A stretch of DNA of 64,000 nucleotides, taken from the NCBI GenBank assembly GCA_025094145.1, contig JALLLS010000014.1, forward strand, positions 372,001 through 436,000, read 5' to 3'. The notes beneath the pieces are model-generated. The model searched no databases and was not told the DNA's origin. It saw nothing but the letters and a program-made list of their open reading frames with translations. Every line of letters starts with the position of its first letter. Position 1 is the stretch's first letter. The translations under genes were made by a program, and so were the position numbers. This document shows positions 54,161 to 64,000 of the stretch, in pieces. Origin of the DNA: Spinellus fusiger. Lineage: Eukaryota > Mucoromycota > Mucoromycetes > Mucorales > Phycomycetaceae.

Positions 54161-57100
54161 AATATCAATAAACAGTTCATGGATGTGTATCTCTTTATGC
54201 GTTTTTGTTTGTCTATCTTTCAGAAGGATGATATTTACATAGATCTCATAAGAGGTAGCTCAGGAACGCTATTGAAACAGCACTTGGATACACATCTACA
54301 CTAAAATTCCAAAAGTATTGGATCAGAGTAAGAATAGCTAAATGAGTCAAAATGAGTTAATAAAAAGTATGTTAGAGATGTTGACGTTTTCAACCGTCCT
54401 CCATTGTTGACATGGAATATCTAAAAGAAATGATTAAAGTATTATTGTTATCTGTTATTGTTATTTAGTTTTTTTTTGGCTTACTTTCACTTGGATACAA
54501 ATTTAATTCAAAAAGTGATCCAATACTTTTGGAATTTAGTGTAAGTTATGAGTCAATAGGCTTACAATGGCATGTATAACAGCATATCAACAACACATGT
54601 TTAAAACTGTCTGTATTCATTACTGAATCTAATGTTGATTTTAAATGTTTAGTTTAATATAGATTAAAGATGCTTCTGGTTTGCTTGTTCATATAGATAG
54701 GTTTTTAACCTAAAATCAGACGATTGGAGACTGGAGACTGAACTATTTGTTTATTTATTCTGAACGTGTGCACACCTTCAAATTAGACACATTTATTTTA
54801 TTACTGAATGTAATATAGTTTACTATACGATAATGAATTAGTTTGGGCCTTTTGTTGTAGGACCATGTTTCAAAAATGAAGATTCATCAGGTGTAGTTCA
54901 GGACAGCTAAAAGAAGAAGGTTACCAATATGTCAGGCATACACAAGAAACATTTTATTATCGACACAGTACCTTTAGATTTAAGAAGTCATTTATGACAC
55001 TATCACATCAATGCATGATGAATATTATATGCTACTACTCAATGATGTTAAAAGCTATGCATTTCCTCTTGACTAAAAATACTACAGTCAGCATGATATT
55101 AATAAAGTAAAGAAGATACAACATACTCATAGAAGCAACCTATTGCTTTTACCTGTATTTTTATTATTATTATTTTTATTATTTTATTATTTTTATTATT
55201 TTATTATTTTTATTATGAAACTATAGCAAGTTCTCAAGTGGCAATCTTACCAGAGTAATCATCATCAAGACATCCTTATGTGATACTGATGGGGAGTCTG
55301 ACTCTTCATTTATCTTGCAATTTCTTGTTCACACTATCAATAGTAAAGCCACTCCCATGTTATGTATTCTCCGAGTATATCTCGATCTATCCCACTCTAG
55401 AGTGAAGACGACTGATAAAAGACATTCGTGATCACCTAATCTCAATCTTTAGATCGTCCAGCTCATTTTTATCGTCTAATTTTATAATAAAAACCTGTTA
55501 GAGCTCATAATATATACCTCATAATGCACGAGTCTATGGTATACTAACCTCTAGTTTATTCTTTAAACAGACCCTTTTCAAAGCTTAGATGACCATTGTA
55601 AAAGATAGTTTTGTGTAATAAGTCTAGGGTCATTGGCTTCTGCTGGATCATCTAGATTGGATAGCAGTGACCTTGGGTGTATCAGTATTAAAATGCTAAG
55701 CAAGACGAACAATGAAACGTTTGGACTACAGATAGATTATATTTAATAAAGCAGTATAACAAATGAATAACAAACAAAGTCGTAATGAATTCTATTCTAG
55801 TTCCTCTAATTTAAAAAGATGGACTCGGTTATTCAATGAGCTTGACTATTTAAACAACCACACCCTACTTTGGCTTAAAAAAGTAAAAAAGAAAGAAAGA
55901 AAGAAAGAAAGAAAAAAGAAAAAGAAAACGATATGTCTCTTAAGATCAAAGTGTTGTTGGTAACATTGAAAGTCTATTTTGTGTTTGTAACTTTATGAGA
56001 TTCATTAAATACATAGTCTGATGTGCTTCTTTTTATTAAAATAGAAATATAAGTATAAGATGATATCCACCTTTATTCTGTATGTACCTGAAATCCGTTG
56101 TTAGTGGACTTTTATCCTTTAGTTAATAATGAATACTATTCTTTAGATTAAAATAGAAATATAACTAAGCACCCACTGCTATTTTTGATTCATCTAAAAT
56201 GACTAAGTAAAGATAAATAGACACCTATTGGTAGACTAACTTTATTCTTAATAGATTTATTTGGTTAGAAAAACCTTCATCCTTTTGATTTTATGCAAGA
56301 CTAAGCATTCAACTACAATAAACATGGTTGAATGCCCTACAAGTGTCTTTATAGGCGCTATTTACTTTGATCAGATAGTGTGTACGAGTAATAGTGTTAA
56401 TCCAAAGAAAGGTAGTTTTTTTTTATATCTCTTCACTAAAAGAATAGAAAAGATGACTCTACTATACAAAAGCCATAGGAATCTTGTAGAAATGTAATGT
56501 GTAGATTTTTGTTCAATTCCAATGATTCCATTCCATTCTACATTTCCATGTTAACTCTAATACTAGTACAAATACAAGACCTGTGGGGTGTTTTTATGGC
56601 TATTATCAACTCATTGACTTTCTCTTCTTCTTCTAGTGGTTGAGATACTTTGAGATGTATAATCCAATGCTTATGGGAGAATGGTTTTGACTGTGTTATT
56701 TTATTTCTAATTATACTGGATCAGACAGACAACTGACTTGCATCCAATCCATCATCTAAGCATAATATGGTAATACCCTTTTCTCTCTTGCCATACAAAA
56801 CCCAAATAGCTTATTCTTTCTGAACCTGTGCCCGATAATAGAAAGGGATGCGATGGTTTCTGCCAATGCATTGGTATTAAAGATAGAAATAGCTACTGAC
56901 TTATTATCTATCTATTTATCTGTACGCCTGTTTCTTGAGCCTATAAATCTTGTTTTATATTTATAAATAAATAAAAAGCATAAAAAAGGGAAAAATAGCT
57001 GTAATGTAGGACTAAGTTTATCTTTTGCTTGACCTGCCTACTGTAACACTAGAGTAAAAATAAAACAAAACAAAATAGAAATCTGCTGTATTCCTGCTGT

Positions 57101-57540
57101 ATTCCTGCTGTATTTTCTTCTTCTTTTTGATCATTATCTCACTGATTTATAGCCTCTTAATAGAAGAGATAGAAAGTGAGAAGTTCCTGCTTAGAGTTAT
57201 GACGGAACCCCCTTCTTATCTGTCTGTCTTTCTCTCTTTTGTTGCATTGAATCAGAAGAAGGATCAGATACACATCGTTGCTACACTCAGCAATGAGATC
57301 ACAGTCTAGTCATACAACAGACAGTCACTCTCTTTTAATTGAACAATAACAAACAAGAATAGTGCTGTATCCAAAAGACACTTATAAATAGTAATGGAGG
57401 GTGTCTTATCGGTCTGTCAAATTCATCTGTACACATCCACAGCCCACACTCGACCAAAATCTCCTTTTGTTTCTATTTTCACTCTCTTTTCCATTCTTCG
57501 CTCCTTTTGCTCTTTCACTACTGACTGCACTCCTCTAGCC
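54161..57540. other. AT-rich intergenic region
   Basis: Contains the MITE at 54299-54541, ATTTTT/ATT repeats (55157-55217) and GAAA runs (55880-55925). Short frames at 55763, 56261 and 57127 have no recognised relatives. A pyrimidine-rich leader (57440-57535) precedes the rhomboid start. Confidence 0.5.
54299..54541. mobile_element. 243-bp MITE with Tc1/mariner-type ends
   Basis: Inverted repeats of ~27 bp: left CACTAAAATTCCAAAAGTAT at 54299, right end reverse complement CACTAAATTCCAAAAGTATT finishing at 54541, differing by one A. TA flanks both sides (54297-54298 and 54542-54543). No coding sequence; the interior is AT-rich. Confidence 0.82.
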
Positions 57541-59173
57541 ATGTCAAGGCATGGGACAAACACAGGGGCAATGAATGCCTCTGGAGAATGGCAGACAACT
57601 TATGGAAGAGAAGCAGCCAATCCACACTCAGTCACTGACCAAGTGGTATTTCCAACCACCTCATCACCCACTCCCGGTTACTCGGAACAAGGCCCTCATT
57701 CTTCTCAGTCCAATTATCACAGCAACTCATCAGCAGCCCCTATCTTCAGACCAGACGACAAGTCCAGGTACAACCCTCTCTTTACAGAACAAGTCGGCAG
57801 CAACACTCTACACCAACGCCATGGTCCTCATGCGTATGATACGATTGCAATGAACTCCATGTCTCGAGATGATGGCTACACACAGCCACTCTACCAGCAA
57901 CAGCCACCTTACCAACAACCTCCTTATGGCTATGCTTATGCCACTCCACCACCACCCCTCCATGGCCAGGTCCTACCCTATGGACATGATCGTGGTCTGG
58001 CGATGCGTTTCTTCTGTGGCCCTGTGATCAATGCATGGTTTAGCTGGTTAACAGGATGGGGAATGTTGGGAGTTCTTATCTATGAACTTGTAACAAACTA
58101 CCAGCTGACAGGCAGTGTCATTGAAACCAACCCATTCAATCCTATGGTGGGCCCGAGTTCCACAGTGAGTATAAGAGACACATCTCTCTTCAACCAAAAG
58201 CCCAGGAGGAAACTGACTCTTCTCGCAGGTGCTGATCCATCTAGGGGCACGCTTTACTCCATGCATGCGACCCCTTCCTGACTATACCAACAGCACTCTT
58301 CTAGCAGGATGCTACCGTACCCCACAGGACACATGTTCTCTTGAACAGCTATGTGGGTTGGGTGGATTTGAGCAGGGCCTACCTAACCAGTGGTATCGAC
58401 TGATTCTGCCCATCTTCCTCCATGCGGGTGTTATTCACTTTCTTCTCAACATGATGACCCATCTACGCCTGGGGGTGAGCATAGAGCGTTCGATTGGCAT
58501 GCCACGCTACATTCTTCTTTACATGAGTTCTGGTGTGTGGGGATTTATACTGAGTGCCATGCTGAGCCAGGGAAGATCACGTAAGAGACACACACTACAG
58601 ATGCCATTGTGCAGTAGTAGAAAGCAGAAGACTCATACTGCCAGGGGGGGGTTTTTTTTCTTTGTTTTTTTAATAGCTTCGATGGGATGCTCGGGTGCTC
58701 TGTTTGGACTGATTGGCTATACACTTGTGGATATTATTGTTTCTTGGAGAACAAATCCCAACATCTGTGGTGATTTGACCTCCCTCACCATCTCCATTAT
58801 TGTTTCTCTTGTGCTTGGATTGTTGCCTGGACTGGATAACTTTGCCCACATTGGAGGGTTTGTTGTGGGGATCTTTATGGGGATCTTTATGGCCCCTATA
58901 AGAGTGGGATCTTCACGGACAACCATTGGTGTACGATGGACACTTCGCATCATTGCTATTGCCATTGTTGTTGTTATGTTTGGTGTGGCCATTAAAGAGT
59001 TCTATGAGATCCCAGACCCAAAACAGGTAAAGTACCAAAAAGAGAGAGAGAAAGAGAGAAAGATTAGATGGGCTAAACACTGTTTCTTTTCCTTCTTTCA
59101 ACTGCAATAGATTTGTCCCAATTGTAAATATCTTTCCTGCCTTCCAGTAAGAGACTGGTGCGATTCTTCTTAA
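57541..59173 (+). CDS. Rhomboid-family intramembrane serine protease
   Basis: Four exons: 57541-58164, 58229-58580, 58677-59026, 59111-59173 (462 residues). A long cytosolic N-terminus (~155 residues), Ser/Asn-rich then Pro/Gln/Tyr-rich (QQQPPYQQPPYGYAYATPPP), precedes the membrane domain. The core shows VLIHLGARFTPCMR, HAGVIHFLLNMMTHLRLG (HxxxxHxxxN of TM2), the nucleophile motif MGCSGALFGLIG (GxSG) and the catalytic His in NFAHIGGFVVGI, so it should be active. A cysteine-rich tail follows (CPNCKYLSC). The large loop between TM1 and TM2 with LEQLCGLGGFEQ is shared with eukaryotic secretory-pathway rhomboids. The upstream frame is open to 57394, but MSRHG after the pyrimidine leader is the likeliest start. 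Confidence 0.88.
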
Positions 59174-59412
59174 TCTCTTTAATAAAGATGTGAATGAAAA
59201 AAGACATACTATGCTGTGTTATCTATCACTGTTTAATAAGAATAAGAATAAGAATAAGAATAATAAAGTGTTTACTTTATGTGTGTGTTCTGAGGAGAAC
59301 TTATCTATTATTTATCTATCATGTAATATAGAAATATCTGCTACTAAAGGCATCTTTTATTGATTGTGGGCATGCACTGTGAATTCTCCCCCTCAGAAAG
59401 GATACTCTGATA

Positions 59413-59902
59413 CAGTCCCAAGTAATAAATGAGTGGACAGCAAATATATTTTATTTTATTTATTTATTTTGAATAAAGGCATATCCATCAGTCCAAGATG
59501 TTCATCATAAAAGGTTGATGGAATAACACACTATCTATAGTAGTTGTTCTTTAACTGATTGTCTACATCCTCATTACAAAAACATTGCTCAGTGCTTTGT
59601 AACAGAGTCTTTATTTTTATACAATAAGATGATCTGTGCTCTTTGGGATATCAATACCATCAACAATCTCTTGATAAGTAGCATGCATTTTCCATTGTCC
59701 TATGATTTGACCTCTCATAAACATACTATGCTCTGTTCTTTTGATGAGACTCTCTTTATGTTCTTGACTAATATTTGGCTGATTCTTATTGACTAAAGCC
59801 ATCTATTGAATCAGTTATAAAAGAAAAGATAAATTTATATTTTATTTCTGAAGAATGAAAAATAAGTGATCTTTTGTCTACTCATTTATTACATGGGGCT
59901 GT
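59413..59902 (-). mobile_element. Decayed Tc1/mariner-type element (relic B)
   Basis: Left terminus CAGTCCCAAGTAATAAATGA at 59413 (TA before it) and an inverted right terminus ending TTACATGGGGCTG at 59902. On the minus strand (59802-59617) it encodes MFMRGQIIGQWKMHATYQEI followed by VDGIDIPKSTDH, the helix-turn-helix start of a Tc1 transposase. The remainder of the transposase is deleted. It shares termini, helix-turn-helix and the block GACTGATGGATATGCCTTTA (reversed) with relic A at 23638-24316. Confidence 0.78.
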
Positions 59903-60132
59903 GCTTATGTCAGGGTGTCGAAATGCCAGAGAGTGGAATGCAAAAAAAAGAAAGAAAAAAAAGGCCATCCCTCGTGCAGTGAGAATATTAAGTCACACTT
60001 GCACTTGTATAGAGTCATTGTTCCTCCTCCTCTTCTCTTTCTGGGAATCATCTGTCATAAGAACACTTTCCATCTGAGAATAAAAACCCCAGCCTTAGGA
60101 CACAGGGAAGAATGTCCATCGCTGATTCGTGC

Positions 60133-60188
60133 TGACTAATAGACTCGGCCGCCAATGATGTCACAGAGCGAGATTCGCATTATAAAAA
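60133..60188 (+). promoter_or_regulatory. SOD1 promoter elements
   Basis: Within 125 bp before the SOD1 ATG are TGACTAA (60133-60139, like Yap1/AP-1 sites), CCAAT (60152-60156), TGATGTCA (60156-60163, CRE/ATF-like) and TATAAAAA (60181-60188). An AP-1-type site fits oxidative-stress control of SOD1 in fungi. Binding is inferred from motif only. Confidence 0.4.
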
Positions 60189-60256
60189 GTCTCACGCGTA
60201 AGCTCTTTTCTTCCTTGTCGCTTTATTCTATTTTTTCCACTTTCTATATTTAAAAA

Positions 60257-60967
60257 ATGGTCAAGGCTGTTGCTGTTATCCGTGGTGATTCTCCTGTCAA
60301 GGGTGTTATTTTATTCAGCCAAGAGACGGAGAATGGCCCTACCACTGTTGAGGTTGAAATTCGTGGTTTGACTGAAGGAAAGCACGGTTTCCACATCCAT
60401 GAGTTTGGAGACAATACCAATGGTAGGTTGGAGAGCGATGGATTGCTATCAACAAGAAACAAGGCAGGTCTTGATGATAACTCCATCTTGTGTCGGTTTC
60501 TTGTTTAGGCTGCACCTCTGCTGGTCCCCACTTTAACCCTCACGGAAAGACGCACGGTGCTCCTGAGGATGAAGAACGTCACGCAGGCGATCTTGGTAAT
60601 GTCGTGGCTGACAAGAATGGCGATGCTACCTTGAAGATCACCGACAACCACGTCAAGTTGATTGGTCCTCAGTCTATCATTGGGTAAGTGGTGTTGTTTC
60701 CTTACAGTCCAATGAGTGCTCATGGCCTATGCTGTATGGATCCAATGTATCTACAGTCGCACTGTTGTTGTGCACGCTGCTGAGGATGATCTTGGCAAGG
60801 GTGGCCATGAATTGTCCAAGACCACTGGCAATGCTGGTGACCGCTGGGCTTGTGGTGTGATTGGTGGTAAGCCTTTTCTCTTTTCTATCTTTTCTATATT
60901 TTCTCTTTTATTGTGGTATACTAATGAAGTCTCTCTTTTTCTTTCTTTCTTTCTAGTCACTAAATAA
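60257..60967 (+). CDS. SOD1: Cu/Zn superoxide dismutase
   Basis: Four exons: 60257-60422, 60509-60683, 60757-60866, 60957-60967 (153 residues, the usual SOD1 length). Dismutates superoxide to hydrogen peroxide and oxygen in the cytosol and mitochondrial intermembrane space. All ligands are visible: copper His in [10 protein letters not shown], bridging and zinc ligands in [12 protein letters not shown] and RHAGDLGN, and the last copper His in [14 protein letters not shown]. The disulfide pair is CTSAG and RWACGVIG. The electrostatic loop and [16 protein letters not shown] end are canonical. No signal peptide. The last exon encodes only the final residues. A Helitron relic begins about 25 bp after the stop. 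Confidence 0.96.
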
Positions 60968-60992
60968 AATAATAAAAAGACGAGTACCCACT

Positions 60993-61725
60993 TGGTCCAC
61001 TGTGGGCCATACCTGCTAGTCCTTTGGGCTCATAACTCAAGCCAATGCTTATCAGAATTGTGTGTTTTACAGTGTTGATATCTAATGTATGATCCAGATC
61101 TCGAAGCAGCATCACAGGGGACCTTGTTTTCAGTTTTAGATGACAAGTCATTCTCCAACAGAGTTTATGCTGTTGAGATATTCAACTGGAGGATCCACAG
61201 CTAATTCATCTGTGAGTGTTTTACCATTACTGTAAAAATGAAAGACTTCTCCAAAAAGAATTCTGTCCATAATTCAATCGTTGGTATGTATAACACATCA
61301 GCACTTTTTGGTGCAAGTATAGCCTTTGCAGCTATTTGGTCTCTTATGTAGGATGGCAGTGTGTCATTTCCAGAATAAATAAGGCCACTATGGATTGTAT
61401 CTGCTGAGTTCTTCATGGCATGGCATGTTAACAACATATCATCTGGAACTCTGGTCAGTTCTGAGTCATCTCCTGTCTATCCTAGATGCTTCCATCCCAG
61501 ACCATTGATCTTGTAGCTGTTTTGTTTATTTATTTATTTACAAACTGATAACTACTAACTTCTCACTTTTTTAATCAAAGATCCAAGGTAACAGCATCCT
61601 GTACACTGCTTAGTATGTCTCTTCTCAGTGTGTCTTGGTTATGCAGTATGAAATTCAGGTGACCTTGCTCCATGTTAGCCTATACTCTATACTGATAAAG
61701 AGAGCTTTCTAAATAAATTCAAGTG
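60993..61725 (-). mobile_element. Helitron relic: Rep fragment followed by Pif1-type helicase fragment
   Basis: Minus strand, 5' to 3': a Rep-domain piece (61725-61478, GHLNFILHNQDTLRRDILSS), then helicase sequence. The helicase starts LTRVPDDMLLTCHAMKNSAD, continues SYIRDQIAAKAILAPKSADV and GEVFHFYSNGKTLTDEL, VDPPVEYLNSINS, then after a frameshift CHLKLKTRSPVMLLRDLDHT. IxVPDD..., RAILAPKNxxV, SxxxVD..YPxEFLNSL and HxLxLKxGxPVMLLRNLD are the carboxy-terminal motifs of Pif1/Helitron helicases. Stops and frameshifts make it dead. The central part of the ~1500-residue transposase is missing. Confidence 0.72.
61478..61725 (-). repeat. Near-identical copy B of the 246-bp Helitron piece
   Basis: Matches 15290-15535 over its whole length with only a few differences. 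Sequence similarity stops sharply at both sides. Confidence 0.85.
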
Positions 61726-62390
61726 ATACATTTTAATGCAGTAGCATATCAGCTGACACGGAACAATAAGAAGAAGAAAAGGGCTATTTATTGGCCTATT
61801 TCACTGTACAAGGGTGATGTGTTCTTGATTAAGTAATGCAACAAAACCACTCTCCTCCTTTTATGACTGTCTTCAACTGTGTGTACATGTATTTATAAGC
61901 TGCATTTCTATTCGCTATTTACACACACAGAGAAAAACACAAGCTTGCATCATTTCAAACAGAGGAAAATAGATGACTTGATCACTGATGATCTTCTGCC
62001 TGAGTATGAAATAGTGTATTCCTGTCCTGATCATGAAAATAACACACACACACACACCCATGCATTTCCTTCTCTTCTTCTATAGTCACTAGGAAAACAG
62101 CAGTCTCTCTCTCTTTTATTTCATCTATTTTAATCTCCGAGGGTGTAGACGAGGTCTTCGTAGGAGAAGAAAGAGCAAGTCTCTTCTGGAATCCACTTGA
62201 CTTTCCCATCCAGTCGATCGGTAGTTCAACTTATCACTACAAATTTATGTGACAGTGTTCATCCAGAGTGACTTGCTTTTCTGTTCATCTATAAAAATCA
62301 GCAGTAGATGATCTCTCTTGTTGACTCTCTAATTTCTTCTGTTTTTTGTAAGTTTTATTATTATTATTATTGTTATTATTATTATTTTCG
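61726..62390. other. Intergenic region with unassigned coding-like segment
   Basis: At 62230-62130 the minus strand reads LDGKVKWIPEETCSFFSYED followed by LVYTLGD and a stop, which looks protein-like. The plus strand is also open there (EGVDEVFVGEERASLFWNPL). No donor-acceptor partner or family could be found. A CA repeat lies at 62042-62061. Confidence 0.3.
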
Positions 62391-62630
62391 ATGTCTTCAA
62401 AAGTGATGGCGATGAAGAGAACTGTCTTTTATGATACCCTGAACAATAGTGTGGATCGACAAGATAATGGAATTCCTCGTATCTGAGTCATCACTTTATT
62501 CTCCTTGTATGAAAGAAAAAATACTCATCTTGTTGTATGTCTATTAGTGTTGGATCTATCCTCAGTCTCAACTATTAACACAAGGAAGCAAAAAAGATAT
62601 GGGCTGGATTCTTATTTAAAAGGTAAATAG
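62391..62630 (+). CDS. Possible small two-exon protein (56 residues)
   Basis: Exon 1 62391-62478 (MSSKVMAMKRTVFYDTLNNS, VDRQDNGIP) joins exon 2 62548-62630 (LLDLSSVSTINTRKQKRYGL, DSYLKGK, stop) through a GTATCT..CTATTAG intron of 69 nt, keeping frame. The product is basic, soluble and unrecognised. The 5' flank has an ATT repeat, and no TATA box is obvious. Without the splice the frame ends after 31 residues. A nearby acceptor (…CCATAG) could give a slightly different end. Evidence is only frame continuity and composition. Confidence 0.4.
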
Positions 62631-63521
62631 CCATCTTCATTTCTATCCATAGCATAAAAGACAAGGGCCATTCTATTCTATTATTTTTTTTTTGCGATGA
62701 GATGAGAATCAAGTATAAAACGTCAGTTCTGCTACTGAATGACTGTGACGATACTGTACTTTCGCATAACTGATGATCAAAAAAAAAGAAAAGAAAAAGA
62801 AACCTATCTTATGTCTAGCGAATAGTAATAATAATAATAGACAAGGTTCTAACTATTTTCTTATTGATTCTAGGTAAATATAAACATTTCTATTAGTATA
62901 AAATATAAATATCAATATTTTCTACTTTTACCAGTGTATTTTTATATTTTGTTTGTGACGGCAGTCTATATAAGATAGATGGGATGATTTTTATTTTTAT
63001 ATAGACAAGGGTACACCCTGGTCTAATACACTCAAGACTGCTGCTTTTTTATTGTTTGTTTTTTATTGTTTTTGTTTTTGAAAAGATAGAAACAAGTGAC
63101 GTAGGAATGGGAATACACTACCCTATAGATAGATGGATGAGGGGAGGGGCTACTGTCTTGTAAAGAAAAGGTCAATAGGAGACAAGTAGGGTGATAAAAG
63201 GATATGTAGGTTAGAGTATGTTGTAAGGTATAGGTATAGGTATAGGATTTTTCTTTCTTTCTTCTTCTTTAAATTATATATATCTATATGAGTAGATAGA
63301 TAAATAGACAGACAGACAGACAGATGGAAAGGAAATAATAGTAATATAGATAAGATAGATATATAAAAGACGCCTTGACATGACTGTCAGACGAGTGAAT
63401 GAAACGAAACAAACAAAGAAAGGAAGCAAAACGATACACTATACTATAGAAAGAACATGACAAGAAAGAGGGAGAAGAGGAGAAGAGATGCCTGAAGAAA
63501 TACCAAGTCCATGTTAACGTG
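62631..63521. other. Intergenic region with GATA/GACA repeats
   Basis: ATAT, TAGATA and GACA repeats at 63265-63330 and AGGTATAGG repeats at 63225-63246. No gene seen. The last ~100 bp are the 3' flank of the minus-strand gene. Confidence 0.55.
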
Positions 63522-64000
63522 TTATTCTTCTTGGAGGGTGGCTAATTCATTGCTTCTCTTTGTTGATGTGGTGGAGCTGCCTGAACGACTGAGGCTGGGA
63601 GCCAGTGGATCCAAATCACGACGCTTAACAGAAGACTCCAGCTGGGATTCGCTGTCTTCACTCGATGATCCTTGCTGTACTTCCTCTTCCTTGGTATTGC
63701 TACCTGCAGACCAACCAATGACACTCATACGACGAAGGGCCTTTGCCCATCCACCATTGACCTTTTCAGGTTCCTTGGCTGCCACGGTACTATGACGACG
63801 TGCTGTGGATTTTTCATGTAAAGGAGATCCTCCTCCTATTGCTGCTGCCGCTGCTGCTGCTGCTGCTGCTACTTCTGCCTCTGCTGTTGTTGATGTGGAT
63901 GTAGGCAAGGGTTCATTGGGTGCTACGAGTGCTGCTTTTGCTCCCCAATAAGAAATAGTACGACGACGCTGTTGACGGTAATTGCCAGTCGTACCAGTAG
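63522..64000 (-). CDS. 3' part of an unidentified gene (Ala/Ser-rich protein, truncated by window edge)
   Basis: A minus-strand frame open from the window edge to TAA at 63522-63524, at least 158 codons. It starts at the edge with NYRQQRRRTISYWGAKAALV, then a poly-Ala run from a GCx repeat (63838-63875), RRHSTVAAKEPEKVNGGWAK, ALRRMSVIGWSAGSNTKEEE and an acidic Ser-rich tail. Repeated RRxS-type sites (RRRTIS, ARRHST, LRRMSV) look like basophilic kinase targets. No domain recognised; the amino-terminal part lies outside the window. Confidence 0.6.
   Translation of the reverse strand, partial: TGTTGNYRQQRRRTISYWGAKAALVAPNEPLPTSTSTTAEAEVAAAAAAAAAAIGGGSPLHEKSTARRHSTVAAKEPEKVNGGWAKALRRMSVIGWSAGSNTKEEEVQQGSSSEDSESQLESSVKRRDLDPLAPSLSRSGSSTTSTKRSNELATLQEE

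Larger units (their letters stand above)
59174..60256. other. Intergenic region with AATAAG repeat and Tc1 relic B
   Basis: AATAAG repeats at 59237-59265; Tc1 relic at 59413-59902; from about 60120 the promoter of the superoxide dismutase gene. No other gene seen. Confidence 0.5.

Overview
The window reads as nuclear DNA of an early-diverging filamentous fungus, most likely Mucoromycota (Mucorales-like). The genes are intron-rich with short GT-AG introns of about 35-140 nt. Intergenic DNA is very AT-rich and full of microsatellites and transposon relics. The proteins are fungal housekeeping types whose reading frames could be joined exon by exon. There are no operons, tRNA, rRNA or CRISPR arrays that I can see.

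Layout, left to right. 1-10.2 kb: an AAAP amino acid permease, an ACBD5/Atg37-like acyl-CoA-binding tail-anchored protein, a SOSS-B/hSSB-type OB-fold protein and, 100 bp downstream, a Bub2/Cdc16-type TBC GAP. 11-22.2 kb: a possible 55-residue protein, a ~5.7 kb gene desert, a ten-exon allantoate-permease-type MFS transporter, and on the minus strand eRF1 and ribosomal protein uS17 (S11). 22.2-25.7 kb: a repeat-rich gap. 25.7-30.2 kb: an Rck2/Srk1 kinase, a Pex4-type E2 (minus) and an orphan 163-residue protein. 30-36 kb: transposon relics and a stand-alone adenylation enzyme. 37.5-48.5 kb: a gene-dense block with a Jsn1/Puf1-type RRM+PUF protein, a GT32-like glycosyltransferase with a lectin-like tail, the Rab5 GEF Vps9 and an Osh4/Kes1-type oxysterol-binding protein. 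48.8-54.6 kb: a transposon cluster with a GNAT acetyltransferase inside it. 57.5-61 kb: a rhomboid protease and Cu/Zn superoxide dismutase. The right end holds a possible 56-residue protein and the 3' part of an unidentified minus-strand gene.

The most interesting material is the mobile DNA. A family of TA-flanked elements ending in TACACACC is present three times (5464-6222, 22960-25099, 50747-52151). The third copy holds a recognisable decayed Fanzor (eukaryotic TnpB-like RuvC nuclease) carboxy-terminus, with a zinc ribbon, an RDVNASKNI RuvC-III motif and what looks like a spliceable intron. Immediately beside it is a nearly intact Tc1/mariner element (perfect 28-bp terminal repeats, TA duplication, one in-frame TAG), which ends 43 bp before the GNAT start codon. 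The window also has an older mariner relic, two short Tc1 relics with the same terminal repeats, an IS630-like relic, a 243-bp MITE, and a Helitron relic (Rep and Pif1-type helicase fragments) abutting SOD1. A 246-bp piece of that Helitron recurs almost unchanged 46 kb away.

Exon coordinates were derived by eye from splice signals and frame continuity. Every spliced model listed as a gene sums to a multiple of three.
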